Assembly: GCA_002077065.1 (NCBI GenBank)
Contig: NAJO01000004.1
Coordinates: forward strand, 558,001-622,000
Length of the DNA stretch: 64,000 nt
Reading direction: 5' to 3'
DNA from: Cryoendolithus antarcticus
Taxonomy: Eukaryota; Ascomycota; Dothideomycetes; Cladosporiales; Cladosporiaceae
Shown: positions 19,940 through 31,559 of the stretch, one piece after another
Layout: the number at the start of each line of letters is the position of its first letter
Numbering within the stretch: position 1 is the first letter of the stretch
Position numbers and translations under genes: made by a program
The notes under the pieces: generated by a model
Databases searched by the model: none
Seen by the model: only the letters and a program-made list of their open reading frames with translations
Told to the model about the DNA's origin: nothing

Positions 19940-21403
19940 TCAGTCTACTGGAGACTCCTGCTGCGAGAACAGCAGCTCAGGATCTATCTCATCGTCCGTC
20001 TCGCCGTTGCTGAGAGACTGCTTCCGCGCAGTCTCGAAGCTTTTGTCCAGCTCAAGTATCTTGTCGTCGCCGCTGTCCTCTTTGAAATGTTGTGTTGGGC
20101 TATCCGGCGATTCAGGGTCGGGAGGTGGTTCAAGTTCGCCTAGTGCTTGTGATAAGATAGCCTTGCCTTGCCGCAGCGCTTCTAGCTCCGCGCCTATGGC
20201 TACAACGAGGAGGCGCCAGTTCTTGGCTTCTGCATCCTCGAGTCTAGTCTGCAGACTCGTTGTCACGCCGTCCACAGCCTCGAGCAGATCTCGCATCTTC
20301 GTTCTAGAAGCAGCATCAGGAGCTTCGTCCCATGCTCGATCTGGGTCATCCATTGACGACGATGACATGTCGCCTCGTATCCGTTTCTCCAGTGCCGTTA
20401 CGGTAGCTGCAACCTCCTTCCACATTCCCGCGCCATCTTCCAACGCCTGCCTCTCCATTTGCACTCGCTCTCGCTCACTTTCCTGTGCCTCGCGATCAGC
20501 ATGCAGCTGCTCCTTCGCCAGCTCCAGCGTCCTTCGCTTCGCGGGAAGCTCCCACACCGAAGCCTGTCCATCCCTCGAGCCTGGCCGCGATACCACAGCT
20601 GTCGGTTGCCTTGCTAGAAACCGCTGAACTTCGTCCTCAAGCAATTCCATACTCTGCCTATAACTTGACATCTTTGCCTGCACCTCATTCTCCGCTTCGT
20701 CCATCCGCCTGACTAGCTTCCGATGTCTGCTCTTCATGTCCGCCAATTGTAGCTCCACATCCCTGATCCCACTTTGTAGCTTGTCCGCTTCGTCTCGTAG
20801 TCTTTGCACGCGCGTGGTGTCTGCACTCGCACCTGCCTCCGCGGTAGCAGCCTGGAGCCCATGCCGCTTTTGCTCCCATTGTTCCAGCCGCGCGCTGTCC
20901 TTGGCGTTGCGCTGTCTATCCACGTCTAGAGCCTGCAGCTGCTCAGCTTTCACATCCGCTAGAGCGAGCATCGTCCCGTAGAGCCCTTTCCTCGCGCCAC
21001 GGAGACCTGGTATTCGCCGTATAGGGCGTCCGGAAGTACTCCGCGCGCTCTTAGCCGTCGGTGTCGTGCTGCCAGTCGATGCACCGTTCTCGCGCGGACT
21101 GGCCGAGAGACCCCGAAGAAGACCTTCGGCTTGGGCGTCGAGGAGGTATTGCAGATCTGCTTGAAGCTGAAGTTCGCGGTCGTCTGCTGGCTCGGGGCGG
21201 GGCGATAGCAGGACTGATGGAGAGACGACAGAGCGAGAAGGAAGGGCATATGTGCTTTGAACTATCGGAGGTGGGATCATGGAGGCTGCCATGGGCGAGG
21301 GAGATCGCCAACGGGGCAGCTCATGGTTGGAGTTGGAGGTTGGGTCTCGACGGCTTGACAGAGAACGAGGGAGCCAGGAGGAGCGGGAAGAAGTGGTAGA
21401 CAT
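19940..21403 (-). CDS. Coiled-coil protein, Atg28-like
   Basis: This single exon encodes 487 residues from ATG 21403. The first 160 residues are Ser/Pro/Arg-rich. A motif DLQYLLDAQAEGLLRGL near residues 83-99 recalls the segment I associate with fungal Atg28/autophagy coiled-coil proteins. Residues about 145-330 form long heptad-rich helices (for example LADMKSRHRKLVRRMDEAE), and a second helical block lies near 335-410. The C-terminus is acidic and ends DPELLFSQQESPVD. Function in selective autophagy is only a suggestion from that resemblance; other fungal coiled-coil proteins are possible. It is divergent from the PPAT gene with a 551-bp shared upstream region. Confidence 0.7.
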   Translation of the reverse strand: MSTTSSRSSWLPRSLSSRRDPTSNSNHELPRWRSPSPMAASMIPPPIVQSTYALPSRSVVSPSVLLSPRPEPADDRELQLQADLQYLLDAQAEGLLRGLSASPRENGASTGSTTPTAKSARSTSGRPIRRIPGLRGARKGLYGTMLALADVKAEQLQALDVDRQRNAKDSARLEQWEQKRHGLQAATAEAGASADTTRVQRLRDEADKLQSGIRDVELQLADMKSRHRKLVRRMDEAENEVQAKMSSYRQSMELLEDEVQRFLARQPTAVVSRPGSRDGQASVWELPAKRRTLELAKEQLHADREAQESERERVQMERQALEDGAGMWKEVAATVTALEKRIRGDMSSSSMDDPDRAWDEAPDAASRTKMRDLLEAVDGVTTSLQTRLEDAEAKNWRLLVVAIGAELEALRQGKAILSQALGELEPPPDPESPDSPTQHFKEDSGDDKILELDKSFETARKQSLSNGETDDEIDPELLFSQQESPVD

Positions 21404-21954
21404 GGCGGTCTAGAGTCTCGATTGTTGTTTGCCGGGCTACCTTGCACAAGTCGAACGTCTGGAAGATGTTGGAGTTGCCCTTTGTATGGCCTCTAGGCTG
21501 CGTCAGGGTGTCACGCGAGCAAGCATCACGAGTCTTCGAGGCATATGTGTCGACATGTGGCAAGCCTGACCGAGGAAAACAGTAACAATGCGACTCATTG
21601 ATCGTCCAAGCATATGTTGAAGCAATGTAAAGGTGTTGTGTTTGTGGAATGAAAGTACCGTACATGTAGTCGATAGACGTCCGAGGCATGAGATTGAACT
21701 TCACAGCACTTCTTCGACAACGAAGTGAACGATCAACGATCAGACCTTTCAGAACACAGCATACAGTGAGCCAGCGGTTACGGGCTCTGCATACACTATA
21801 TTTGATCCTCGCGCGTTTGCCCTTGCGCTGTATCGTCAGTCTTGAGAGAAGAATGGGAATTTGGACCTTTTCTCCGAGCATCAAATTGAAGTAGGTACGA
21901 CAGGCACCCTGGGTGCGCAATGCAAACGTAGAGATATCGCCCTCCTTTGTAGAT
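21404..21954. promoter_or_regulatory. Divergent promoter of coiled-coil and PPAT genes
   Basis: These 551 bp lie between two start codons pointing away from each other. Only short frames occur, none convincing. I do not identify specific operators. Confidence 0.5.
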
Positions 21955-23166
21955 ATGGCAGATCATTCTCCGTCTCGATTCCTGCTGCTTCTGCCGCCAG
22001 CACCATCGCCACCTAGCTTACAAGAGCTCAAAAAAGCATTCGGCGAGACTGTCCTGCAAGTCCTCCAAGAAGTCGCCACAGCATCGCCCGAGTCTTCGAA
22101 AGCAGCAATCCTCGAGATTGCTGTAGCCTGCCCCTTCTTCGCTAACCCCGGCAATGCGTCTCGAGGTCAGCTATACGATGAGACGCAGACAATCGTTGCT
22201 GCGGTGTACAAGCTAGTCTGCATCATAGCAGCTGCGAACGACATCAACGTGGAAGACTTGGATGGTGTCGATGTACGAGTGTTGCTACTGGCCTGGTCGC
22301 CAGACTCGGGAACGACAGCATCGTCCTTTGGCCCGATCGTCACGCTGGAGACACTGGCTCATGCGAACCGAACATGGCAGTACGCTTTCGGTGACGAATC
22401 AGCTGCCGGCGAAGCTCTCGTCAAAGGTTTCGTTGCAGCGAAGGGAAGCAATGAAACGATCAGTCGACTGCATAGCGGACCTGCTTCGCAGACGACTTCG
22501 AACACAGAGGGTAGAGAGCCCAAGCCGGTGAATTCAGAACCGTCTTCTACAGCGCGAGACAAGCGGCATCATGATGTTGCAGTGGGAGGTACCTTTGATC
22601 ACCTGCACATAGGGCACAAGCTACTGCTCAGCATGACTCTCTTTCTACCAGAGAAGCGGTCGGAAGGAAGACCAGCAACAGCAATAGTGGGTATCACTGG
22701 CGATCAACTACTAGTCAACAAGAAGCATGCATCAGTGCTCGAGAGCTGGCAAGATCGACAGAATGCAGTTGAAGACTTCTGTGACAGCATCACCAACTTC
22801 GAGCCCAAGGACGCGCCGAAATCGAAACAAGTCACGACACAGAACGACCCTGGTCCCAACGGCAAGACTGTGAATCTGCATTATCCAGCTGGACTTGTGG
22901 TGAAATGCACAGAGATTCAAGACCCATTCGGACCGACGATCACGGAGGAAAGGATCTCAGCGCTCATAATATCAGCAGAGACACGGTCTGGTGGGAAAGC
23001 CGTCAACGACAAGCGAGAGGAGAAGGGCTGGCATGAGCTCGAGGTGTTTGAGGTAGACGTGCTCGATGCAGATGAAGGTGGCGCTGTGAAGGAGGGGTTT
23101 GAGAGTAAGCTGAGCAGTACTGCTATCAGGGAGAAGCTTTCGAGGAAGCAGGGCGCGAAGGTATAG
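21955..23166 (+). CDS. CAB4: Phosphopantetheine adenylyltransferase (CoA biosynthesis)
   Basis: This enzyme catalyses 4'-phosphopantetheine + ATP to dephospho-CoA, the fourth step of CoA synthesis. The single exon encodes 403 residues from ATG 21955. The N-terminal 200 residues are the poorly conserved fungal extension. The nucleotidyltransferase domain begins at DVAVGGTFDHLHIGHK (211-222) with the T/HxGH motif at 218-221. It continues with AIVGITGDQLLVNKK, and a late S-S-T-x-I-R-like element (LSSTAIREKL) occurs near the C-terminus, as in eukaryotic PPATs. There is no dephospho-CoA kinase domain, so it is the monofunctional yeast Cab4 type rather than the animal COASY fusion. Confidence 0.93.
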   Translation: MADHSPSRFLLLLPPAPSPPSLQELKKAFGETVLQVLQEVATASPESSKAAILEIAVACPFFANPGNASRGQLYDETQTIVAAVYKLVCIIAAANDINVEDLDGVDVRVLLLAWSPDSGTTASSFGPIVTLETLAHANRTWQYAFGDESAAGEALVKGFVAAKGSNETISRLHSGPASQTTSNTEGREPKPVNSEPSSTARDKRHHDVAVGGTFDHLHIGHKLLLSMTLFLPEKRSEGRPATAIVGITGDQLLVNKKHASVLESWQDRQNAVEDFCDSITNFEPKDAPKSKQVTTQNDPGPNGKTVNLHYPAGLVVKCTEIQDPFGPTITEERISALIISAETRSGGKAVNDKREEKGWHELEVFEVDVLDADEGGAVKEGFESKLSSTAIREKLSRKQGAKV

Positions 23167-24013
23167 CCCATCATGAAGTTGACCGTGCATGTTGCCAAAC
23201 CAAAGGGGTGTAGTTCTGAAATGATGCCTGATGATATCGTGGCTGAGGCAATCATTCGTAATTCGGTGCTTGGCACACCAGCAACAGCCTTCGCGCTGCG
23301 TTCACTCGTTCCGAATCACCTCTTCATCCTCTACACTTGCTTGTTGTCCGCGATGAAGGCTTGACTGCATCGCGAAATCCTCGGGCTGCAAAGGTACCAC
23401 CAATTCAGGCCCTGCAAGACCGATTATCGCTAGTGCTGTACCTCGAACCCACAGTCCCGTCCCTCATTCGTCCGCTTTCTCCTGCCAGCAAAACGTGCAT
23501 CAACTTGGCTGCACAACCTCCTCTTCCGATTCCTCGCCGGCCACAACCTTTCGCCGGCGGGACGGATCTGCTGCCACACTGGCGTCCCGATCCTGGCGCT
23601 CGCATTAACACTTCGTCATGTGACCGTCACTGTGCCACATGATTGGGCGAGACCGACCTCTGTTGGTGGCTTGCTCGTTGCAGGCTCGGATTTTCTGGTC
23701 CCACGCCGCAGCGCATAGCATGCTTAATATGCAATGACGCCGCGCCGCTGATGACGGTAAAGCTCTCCGACGGTTTGTGTGCGTTGCCACACACACTCGC
23801 AATGCAAGTTGCTGCTTCTTTCCTTTCTTGTGTTACTGAGGGCCTAGGTGTGTGCGCATGACCGCATGCCGGAGCGAGTGGAAGACCTCCGCCACCCGGA
23901 AACCTTTTCATTTCCTATACCGATCGCGATGCATGGCGTATCTCAGACCAGGAGTGAGATGCTGAGCTGCGAGGATCTGCTAGAGCACGACGCCTAACAG
24001 GACGCCTGACAGG
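23167..24013. other. Intergenic region, nothing recognised
   Basis: These 847 bp lie between the PPAT gene and the F-box-like gene, both on +. Only overlapping short frames are present. Confidence 0.5.
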
Positions 24014-25631
24014 ATGAAGACCTTTTCTTTCCTGTCTCTTTCGAATGAGCTCATTCGCATGATCTTGGACCAGATTGAACCGGATCCGGACAAGACAGTA
24101 CCTGTGGACCGTCGTCAGTTTCTTTCTGTCGAGAGCTTCGACTTTCCACCACCCTCGAGCCGAGGGTCCATTAGAGACATTGGCCAGTTCAGGCTGACTT
24201 GTAGGCGGTTCTCGGCGATTGGCGCGCCTCTGCAGTTCACGCGAGTATCTGGGAGACTATCTCAGCGAGGTTTACAGCAGCTTGAGGTCCTTGCGGGCTG
24301 GCCACACGTTGCTCAGCACGTGAAGAAGTTCAGCTACATGGTGCCGTACTTTTACGATGACGGTAGGGCCCTTCCTGAGCCCTGAATGGAGCGTCTTCGC
24401 TGATGTTCCAGTAGCACAGAATCTGCCGGCGCTTGGAGATGCCTTTGAGACGCAATTCGGCACTTTCGATGTGACACGTTTCCAGGAGAAGGTACAGGAG
24501 CAGCGGCAAATTGTCGAGTCACAGTACGATGTGCAGGTTTTGCAAAAGGCAATCGGCAGCTTCACATCACTTCAACATGTCCAATTGCTGCGCGTGCAAG
24601 ACGAGGAGGACCGAGCAATACTACGGTATGTGCAACAGCATGCAGACGCTGATGCATTGATTCATCTGGAATGGGCAAAGGCTTGCTCTCATGGATCTCA
24701 GACCATAGGAGCAGCACTGCTGGTTTCGAAAGCGCCTTGGTCGCGCTTCTCATCGCCTATGCTCAGCCCGCAGAGCGCGGAATTCCTCTCGTCCGCGCAG
24801 CCACGATCGCTCTCCACGCTGGCGGAGCGTCTGACCTGTCTCACGCTACATTTCGACGACGGGACTGATCTCGACTCCAAGATGAGCGAGCTGTCAAGCC
24901 TCTTCCAAACAGTCTTCACATCTGCAAAGAATATGCAAGCCGTGCACGTTGGGTTCCCTTCGCATAGACCTCTCACATTACCCCTAGAAGACGTATTTCA
25001 CAACGTGACTTGGGACAAGCTTGTTGCATTTGGCGTGCAGGGCTGGAAGCTCAATGCAGACGAGATACTCGGCCTTGCACTGCGACACCGGGATCGACTG
25101 AAAGGTCTTCGTTTGCGAGATGTACAGCTTCGGGAAGGAAACATGTGGAAGGATGTACTCAGTGAACTACGACATTCGATGAGTAGACTGGAGTGGGTCA
25201 GCCTTAGACGCATCGGCTATGCGCGCAGCTTTGATGAGTCCTGGCTGGCTGCCGGAGCAGAGGTCCTGGATGATGAGCCACCAGGCGAAAGCGAGAGCGA
25301 CAGCAGCGAAGAAGACTACATTCCAGTGGCAGGACCGAGTAATGCAACGATTTTGCAGGGGTCAGCTGGAGCCTCGTCGTCCGACGAGAGTGAGTCGGAG
25401 GGAGACTCGGAAACGGACGATGAACATGGTCCAGATGCTCATGAGCTTGATTTCCCGCCTCTGGACTCGCCTATCACGCCTGCATCGGCTACATGGTGCA
25501 ATTGCAATGGGAAAGCTTACTCGGATTCTGTGGAGAACTTAGGCGACAACGGCTTTACTGTGAGTAATGCGCAACGTAAGGCATGGGAGAAATGGGTGGT
25601 CAGGCGGTGCCCTGAGCACGGTGATCGGTGA
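24014..25631 (+). CDS. F-box-like protein with acidic C-terminal region
   Basis: The protein has 522 residues from exons 24014-24362 and 24412-25631. The 49-nt intron (GTAGGG...CAG) rejoins YFYDD to VAQNLPALG in frame. The N-terminus FLSLSNELIRMILDQIEPD matches the F-box helix pattern and is followed by FRLTCRRFSAIGAPLQF, typical of fungal F-box proteins. The rest is a weak leucine-rich-like region (LERLTCLTLHFDD, LKGLRLRDVQL), then a Ser/Asp/Glu-rich acidic block (about residues 410-470) and a short C-terminal region with CNCN and a C-P pair. Such proteins usually act as SCF ubiquitin-ligase substrate adaptors; the target is unknown. Confidence 0.82.
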
Positions 25632-26551
25632 TGAAGAACGACACCTCAGGTTGGCTTCCCGATTCGAGAAGTTGAGGTAGTGGCGCCACATGACTTGCGC
25701 GAAGACGCGCGATGAGTGTAGAAACCACGACACTTGAACGAGCCTGATCTCGTTCGATACCATGTCGCAATGAGCTGGGCTCGACGCATTGCGTGAACTT
25801 GACTGTTCGCTAGCAACAGGCTGATCTCGTGTATGACTGTTGTCGTTGAGCTGCGACACAAGACTACCAGACGTAGTTGACAGGATTTGGAGCATCGCAG
25901 TATTGGAGGGCCAATGCCCATCAAGGTTGACGTTTGACCTGGACCAGCATTTGAAACTCGCGCGGTTTGGGGCAAGGAACGGAGTGCTAGAAGACCAGTC
26001 AGGGTGCGAATGCTGCCACGAGGCATGAAGCGCTGTCACAAGCATTCAGGTCGGCTACATGTCTCGCAAGAATCGGAGTCTAGGGCCAGGCACGACGAAC
26101 GTGCAGGCGTCTTGCCAGTGTGCTGTCACCGGGCGCGATGAGGAGGCGTGGGTGAGATAGTGGGGAGGCAGGGAACATGAGGGGATGCACTGAGGAACGA
26201 GACGACTCACATGAGCGGCGGGAGGATATAGAAATTTAGACTTCACCTTCCGGTACGTGTCCGCGGTTACGCGTAACATCTCACGGCGATCCACATATCT
26301 ACGGTTCCAAACCTTCCTATTCTTCTTGTCCACAACGATCATGTATCATGATCCTCCACCCTCGCTCCATACCTAGCACGACTCAGTGCAAGGCGGGAGG
26401 ATGCCGTTGCATGGGTGATCTCTGAAACCGACCATACTGCGCCTATCCGGCTGCGTAGATCATGAGTTGACCACGATCAAGACATGTCGGCTATCGCTCT
26501 TCCGAGCGGCGCAAAGCAAAGACTACCACGGCGCCTTTTCGCCGTTCGAAC
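25632..26551. other. Intergenic region, no supported gene
   Basis: A 168-codon minus-strand frame at 25539-26045 overlaps the end of the F-box gene and shows no domain; I treat it as chance. The remainder is upstream sequence of the DUF3431 gene. Confidence 0.5.
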
Positions 26552-27820
26552 ATGCTACGCCGGTACCTCCCTTACTTGTTAATCGCCGGCGTGGGCACTC
26601 TTCTCCTCTACAGCACATTTCACAACGCAAGATGGAACTCAGGCAGACCATCCCGGCCTACGGAAGAGCAGATTGCAAGCGGGCACAACATCCTCCCTGA
26701 CCTACGGGATGGTAGACCAGATACGTCAGGTCGACATGGCTACACCAAGCTGCCACCATGGAAGTCACCCATTCCAGATGGACAGCTCAAACCACCGGGA
26801 AGCAACTACTCGCGGACGCTCGTGCTCGCGAGGACGAAAGCAGAGAACACATCATGGGTCGACACCGAGCTGAGCGATATGCTCTCTTCAGGCCTGCTCA
26901 CCACCGCGATCTATGTAGCAGACGACCCCACCGCACCGCTCCACCCACCACGCAACAAGGGCCACGAAGCGATGATCTACCTCTCCTACATAATCGATCA
27001 CTACGATACCCTGCCAGACTTCAGCATCTTCATGCACGGCCACCAGTTCGCCTGGCACAACAATGAGATCCTCGACACCGACGCCGCGCAGATGATAATG
27101 CATTTGAGTCCCGAGCGGGTGATGAGACTGGGCTACATGGATCTGCGGTGCCATTGGGAGCCTGGGTGTCCAGCATGGCTGCACCCGGGTGTGAGAGAGC
27201 GGCTGAGCTGGAAGCAGGAGGAGCATCTTATCGCGGATAGCTGGGCGCAGGTCTTCCCCAAGGATCCTATACCGGCTATACTGGCGCAGCCTTGCTGTGC
27301 GCAGTTTGCTGTGAGCAGAGAGCGGATACTAGCGACGCCGAAGCAGCGGTATGTGTACCTGCGGGACTGGCTGCTGCGGACTGAGCTCTCCGACTACCTG
27401 TCCGGGAGAGTGTTCGAGTACATCTGGCAATACGTCTTTACATCCTCGCCCTCTCACTGCCCCTCGATGAGCGAATGCTACTGCGATGGATACGGCTTCT
27501 GCTTCGGCTCGCCGGAGGCTTTCGACTACTGGTTCGAGTTGCAGTACAAACTCAACGAGGCAAAGAACGAGTTGCAGCTATGGTGGAAGAAGGCGGACAT
27601 GATCGAGGAGGTGAAACTGCGAAGTCCGACCGGCAAGGTCGCACAGGAGGCAGATCTGGACATACCTCGAGTGGGACGGGATGAAGAGCTAGAGGAAGAG
27701 ATCAAGAAGATCTGGGCGGAGATGAAGAGGAGGAAGAATGCGGCATATGAGCTGGGGAGGAATCCGGCGCAGAGGGCACTAGAGGCTGGGAGGACGTGGA
27801 GGGATGGCGATGGGTTTTGA
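26552..27820 (+). CDS. DUF3431 family type II membrane protein
   Basis: This single exon encodes 422 residues. The N-terminus RRYLPYLLIAGVGTLLLYSTF is a single membrane anchor with basic residues before it, so the bulk should face the Golgi/ER lumen or the outside. The region about 90-330 matches the fungal DUF3431 family: VLARTKAENTSWVD, a central DFSIFMHGHQFAWHNN with conserved His, GYMDLRCHWEPGCP, PCCAQFAVSRERI, and RVFEYIWQYVF. The family is widespread in ascomycetes; its fold and topology resemble glycosyltransferase-like Golgi proteins, but function is unproven. The last 80 residues are charged and helical. ATG 26552 is the first in frame before the anchor. Confidence 0.9.
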   Translation: MLRRYLPYLLIAGVGTLLLYSTFHNARWNSGRPSRPTEEQIASGHNILPDLRDGRPDTSGRHGYTKLPPWKSPIPDGQLKPPGSNYSRTLVLARTKAENTSWVDTELSDMLSSGLLTTAIYVADDPTAPLHPPRNKGHEAMIYLSYIIDHYDTLPDFSIFMHGHQFAWHNNEILDTDAAQMIMHLSPERVMRLGYMDLRCHWEPGCPAWLHPGVRERLSWKQEEHLIADSWAQVFPKDPIPAILAQPCCAQFAVSRERILATPKQRYVYLRDWLLRTELSDYLSGRVFEYIWQYVFTSSPSHCPSMSECYCDGYGFCFGSPEAFDYWFELQYKLNEAKNELQLWWKKADMIEEVKLRSPTGKVAQEADLDIPRVGRDEELEEEIKKIWAEMKRRKNAAYELGRNPAQRALEAGRTWRDGDGF

Positions 27821-28767
27821 ATCTGCGAACGTTTAGGCGGACACTTCTGCGCGTTCGAGCGATCTTGAGATAGATTGGGATATATGGCGTACAGACTAAT
27901 TCCACATGTACCTTGCACTGAGGATTCAGCACACGATGCTTCCTGAACCTGCATTTGCGACCCGAACCTTGCCCTACCTGTCCAGCCCGCTTGACTTATG
28001 ACTTTGAATCAGGTGCAGCTAGGTGAATACTTGGTGTAGGGCGATACTCTGCCATCTCATGTAACTTGCGATGGTCTCTGGCAAGTGCTATGCGATCGCG
28101 TGCTTGCGGTCATTCGGCGTCGCGAGTCGAAAGACACCTCCAGCTGACCTGTCGATGACGATCCTACACAAGCCTCTGATTGAGTTACCATATCCTCCTT
28201 GAAGAACTCACGCAGGCACCTACTGCAGTCATCGTATGCTCCATGACGATCTCATGAAGCTCCGAGCGCGTCTCGTGAAGCTTAAATCCGGGCGTTGGTA
28301 ATCAGTCAGGATGGCTCCAGAGCGCGTTACGGACTGTATTACATCTTTTCACTGGTGCCATGAGCACAATCGCCATCGTTACGGTACATATGTGTGCCTG
28401 CTGAGCTCTGCTGCGCTGCGTCCCACTGTCGTCGACCAGGCGTACCTCCACTATCTCCGCCTCGGCCGAGCAGTAAGCACAAGCTTCGACTCGCCCTTCG
28501 ACTTTTTCCCGAAGGCCCGGTCTCTCGAAGGGGAGATACTTGAACCCCATCGAACGTTCATCGAGCGACCATCGACCCACCGTCCCCGTGTCATACTCAG
28601 CATCGACGACGGCTGTCAGTCATAAAGCCTCTGGATCTGCTGCGGAAATTGTTCACCACATCTTCGTACCTTGCTCTGATTTCCGGACGGCGGCACGGCT
28701 CTCGTTTAGAAGCTTGGCCAAGCTTGTCATCGATCATTGAACCTCACGATCGCAAGGGCAACACAAC
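27821..28767. other. Intergenic region, nothing recognised
   Basis: These 947 bp hold short frames only. It contains the upstream region of the MFS transporter. Confidence 0.5.
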
Positions 28768-30454
28768 ATGTCTGCGCCAAGCGTACCCCTGGACCACCAG
28801 CAGCACGCTCCTATGTCGACAGTATCTGGCGACGGCTCGTCGCACTCGCTGAATGACCCTGAGAAAGCCGCCTCAAAGGATCTCGACCGCAATGGCTCCA
28901 GTGGAGATGAGGCTGGCGAGAAGCGTACGGGCGAGGCAGCGCAGCCAGCGTCAGCACATGCTGCAGGACCGCCGGGTGGACCGCCAGGGGGACCACCGCC
29001 AAACGGAGGAGCGCAGGCTTGGCTACAGGTGCTGGGCGGGTTCTTCTTGTTCTTCAACACATGGGCACGTGGTCCTGCGGTCTGCTAGTGTTGAAATTGT
29101 TACTGACATGGTGATCAGGGAGTGTTAAATACTTTCGGCGTGTATCAGACATATTACGAATCTGGTCAGCTGTTCACAGCCACCAGCTCTGACATCAGCT
29201 GGATAGGGTCAATACAGTAAGTGCAATGATCATACTTGCGAGGTTGCAGCTGCTGATAGATCTCCAGGTCGTTCATGGTGCTACTTATTGGTTGCGTAAG
29301 TCATCGGAAGTCCTACAACACTACCAGACGTGTTCTAACAACCGTCATTAGTTCACTGGTCCCGTCTTCGATCGAGGCTACCTCAGGCATCTGCTGATTG
29401 CGGGCACATTTCTCATTGTGTTCGGACATATGATGCTTAGTCTGACGCATACCTTCTGGCAAGCCCTACTCGCGCAAGGTTTTTGCATCGGCATTGGCGG
29501 CGGTCTACTGTTCGTACCTGCGGTAGCTATCTTGCCTACATACTGGACGACGAAGATCGGACTTGCCATTGGAATCGCAGCGTCGGGAAGCTCGACAGGG
29601 GGTATTATTTACCCCATCGTCTTCTACCGTCTCATCAGCAAGATTGGCTTCGCATGGAGTGTTCGTGTGCTCGGCTTCATGGCTTTGGCGACTTTGGTCA
29701 TCCCCATCATCGTCATGCGTCAGCGCGTGAAGCCACCCAAGGCCCGCGCCATTTTCGATCCAACCATGTTCACGGACATCCCCTTCATCACCTTCGGCTT
29801 CGGCGCTTTCCTCGGGTTTATAGGCCTATATGTGGAATTCTTCTACATCTCCTTCTACGGGCAGGCGACGGGCATTACAAACGACAGCATGTCGTTCTAC
29901 CTCGTGCCTATTCTCAACGCTGGCAGCGTCTTTGGGCGCACGCTGCCCAACATCTTGAGTAACTCTCCCTTGCCTCTAGCCTAGGCGACGTCTGATCGAT
30001 GCGGTCGACGTCTCCTATTACTTATACCACTATCGCTAACATCCCTCCAGGCGACAAAATTGGTCCATTCAACGTCATCATCCCTGGCGCTTTCGTTTGC
30101 GGAATCTTAGTACTATGCAACATTACTGTCCACAATCTCGGCGGCATAGTAACACAAGCACTCTTGTTCGGCTTCTGGTCCGGCATCTTCATCGCGTTGC
30201 CGCCTGTGATCTTCGTTGCACTTACGAAGGACAAGTCAAAGCTCGGCACGAGGATCGGGTGCGGTTTTGCCCTTTTCGGCTGCGGCGTCCTCGCCGGCGG
30301 ACCCGGAGCGGGCGGTGTTCTTGGGAATGACGATCGCGATTTGCACTGGAAGTCAGTTTGGACATTCGGTGGAGTGGTATTGCTGGGCGCTGGAGCAGTA
30401 TTCCTGGCGCTACGCTTCATGCTTGTGGGGGCCAAGTTGAAGGTTAAGGTATAA
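28768..30454 (+). CDS. MFS transporter, monocarboxylate-transporter-like
   Basis: This is a 12-helix major facilitator protein of the fungal MCT-like group (Mch type), presumably plasma membrane; the substrate cannot be read from sequence. It has 477 residues from five exons: 28768-29068, 29123-29216, 29268-29295, 29352-29958 and 30051-30454. Exon 3 is only 28 nt. Junctions restore the family signature NTWALLNTFGVYQTYYE, then SWIGSIQSFMVLLIG and FTGPVFDRGYLRHLL (loop 2-3), and GIGGGLLFVPAVAILPTYW. The N-terminal cytosolic tail (about 80 residues) has a Pro/Gly run GPPGGPPGGPPP. It is convergent with the SDR gene, 220 bp between stops. Confidence 0.92.
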
Positions 30455-30674
30455 GACGTGATAGAGGGTCTCATGGGATGTTTTTGAGTTGGGCAGTGTT
30501 CTCGCATGGCTGTAAAATGGGCATCACACGGTAAATGTAAGATACGGCGCTTGAATCTCTACGATTACTCTCGCGAACATCATCACGCACGTATGCTTAT
30601 TCTGGCAGCCAAGCCCTTTCTGGCAGCCCAAGCTCTTCGTCTGATGCGATATACTATCTGTGAAAGGCTCAAGG

Positions 30675-31559
30675 CTATACATCCGCGCTGCCCATCACTG
30701 CAGCAGCTAGGGGGTTGCAGAAATCGATCTGCTTCCGGAAGTAGAGCTCACTCCCATTGACTTCCACAGTCTGTCCAGCCACGAGCTTCCCCTCGCCGAC
30801 CTGCGCAGCCTTGCCGTCGAGCAGCAGCAACACAGCCTCCACGACGCTTGCGATAGGCGTCAATATCCCTTCGGGAAAGGTCTGGAACAAGGTCAGTAGC
30901 TCTCTTTGAGTCCTAGTCGTACATCAATCAGCACGTACCGCATACATCGCCTTCGGCATGATCCCCGTGGCAACCAACGACGGACAGATTGCGTTCACCC
31001 GGATGCGATCTTCCTTCCAATAGCTAGGAGCAATACTACGTGTCCAGCCTACCGCAGCGTGCTTGCTAGCTGTATAGACTGGGACACTTGGACTCGCGTA
31101 GAAGCCCGCCATGGAGGCCGTAATAATGAGGTTCCTCTCCTTCCCGGCAGTCGAGAGGTGGAAGTAATGCCTGGCAAGGTGAGACGTGTAGATCACCCCC
31201 TTCAGATTGACGTCCAGCAGCGTCAGATCTGGTGTAGCTGGGTGCTCATCCTTGGTAGTTCCCGCCGCCGATGTCAAGTTGTCGGGATGCAGAGCTATGC
31301 CTGCGTTGGCGAAGACGAAGTCCAGATGTGAGCGAGCGTCAAAGATCTTGCGGAAAGCTGAGGCGAGTGAGGCGAACTCGGTGACGTCGGTTTCGATGTA
31401 GGTGGCCTCATAAGTCGAGGACAAGAAGTCAGCGGGAGGCGGGTTACGGTCGAGGAGGTAGACGTGCCATTTGCCGCGCACAAGTAGGGCAGTGGCTGTG
31501 GCGAGACCAATGCCGCTACTCGCGCCGGTAATGACAGCTATGAGGGTTTCGTTGGACAT
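30675..31559 (-). CDS. SDR family oxidoreductase
   Basis: This short-chain dehydrogenase has 275 residues. Exon 1 is 31559-30939 and exon 2 is 30881-30675. The 57-nt intron (GTACGT...CAG, with CTGAC branch) lies just after GIMPKAMYA. Motifs: TGASSGIG at residues 11-18, DVTE, NAG, the catalytic Ser in TASMAGF, YTASK, and ICPSLVATGI. The C-terminal exon gives the substrate-loop and final strand ending in VMGSADV. It resembles the 15-hydroxyprostaglandin-dehydrogenase-like SDR group common in ascomycetes. It is the third SDR in the window, not close in sequence to the other two by eye. Confidence 0.9.

Noticed and set aside
19890..20627. 245-codon Ser-rich + frame
   Set aside because: Antisense to the coiled-coil gene; Ser-rich reading arises from its Glu/Arg codons and has no domain.
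25539..26045. 168-codon minus frame
   Set aside because: Overlaps the end of the F-box gene, no domain and no start context.
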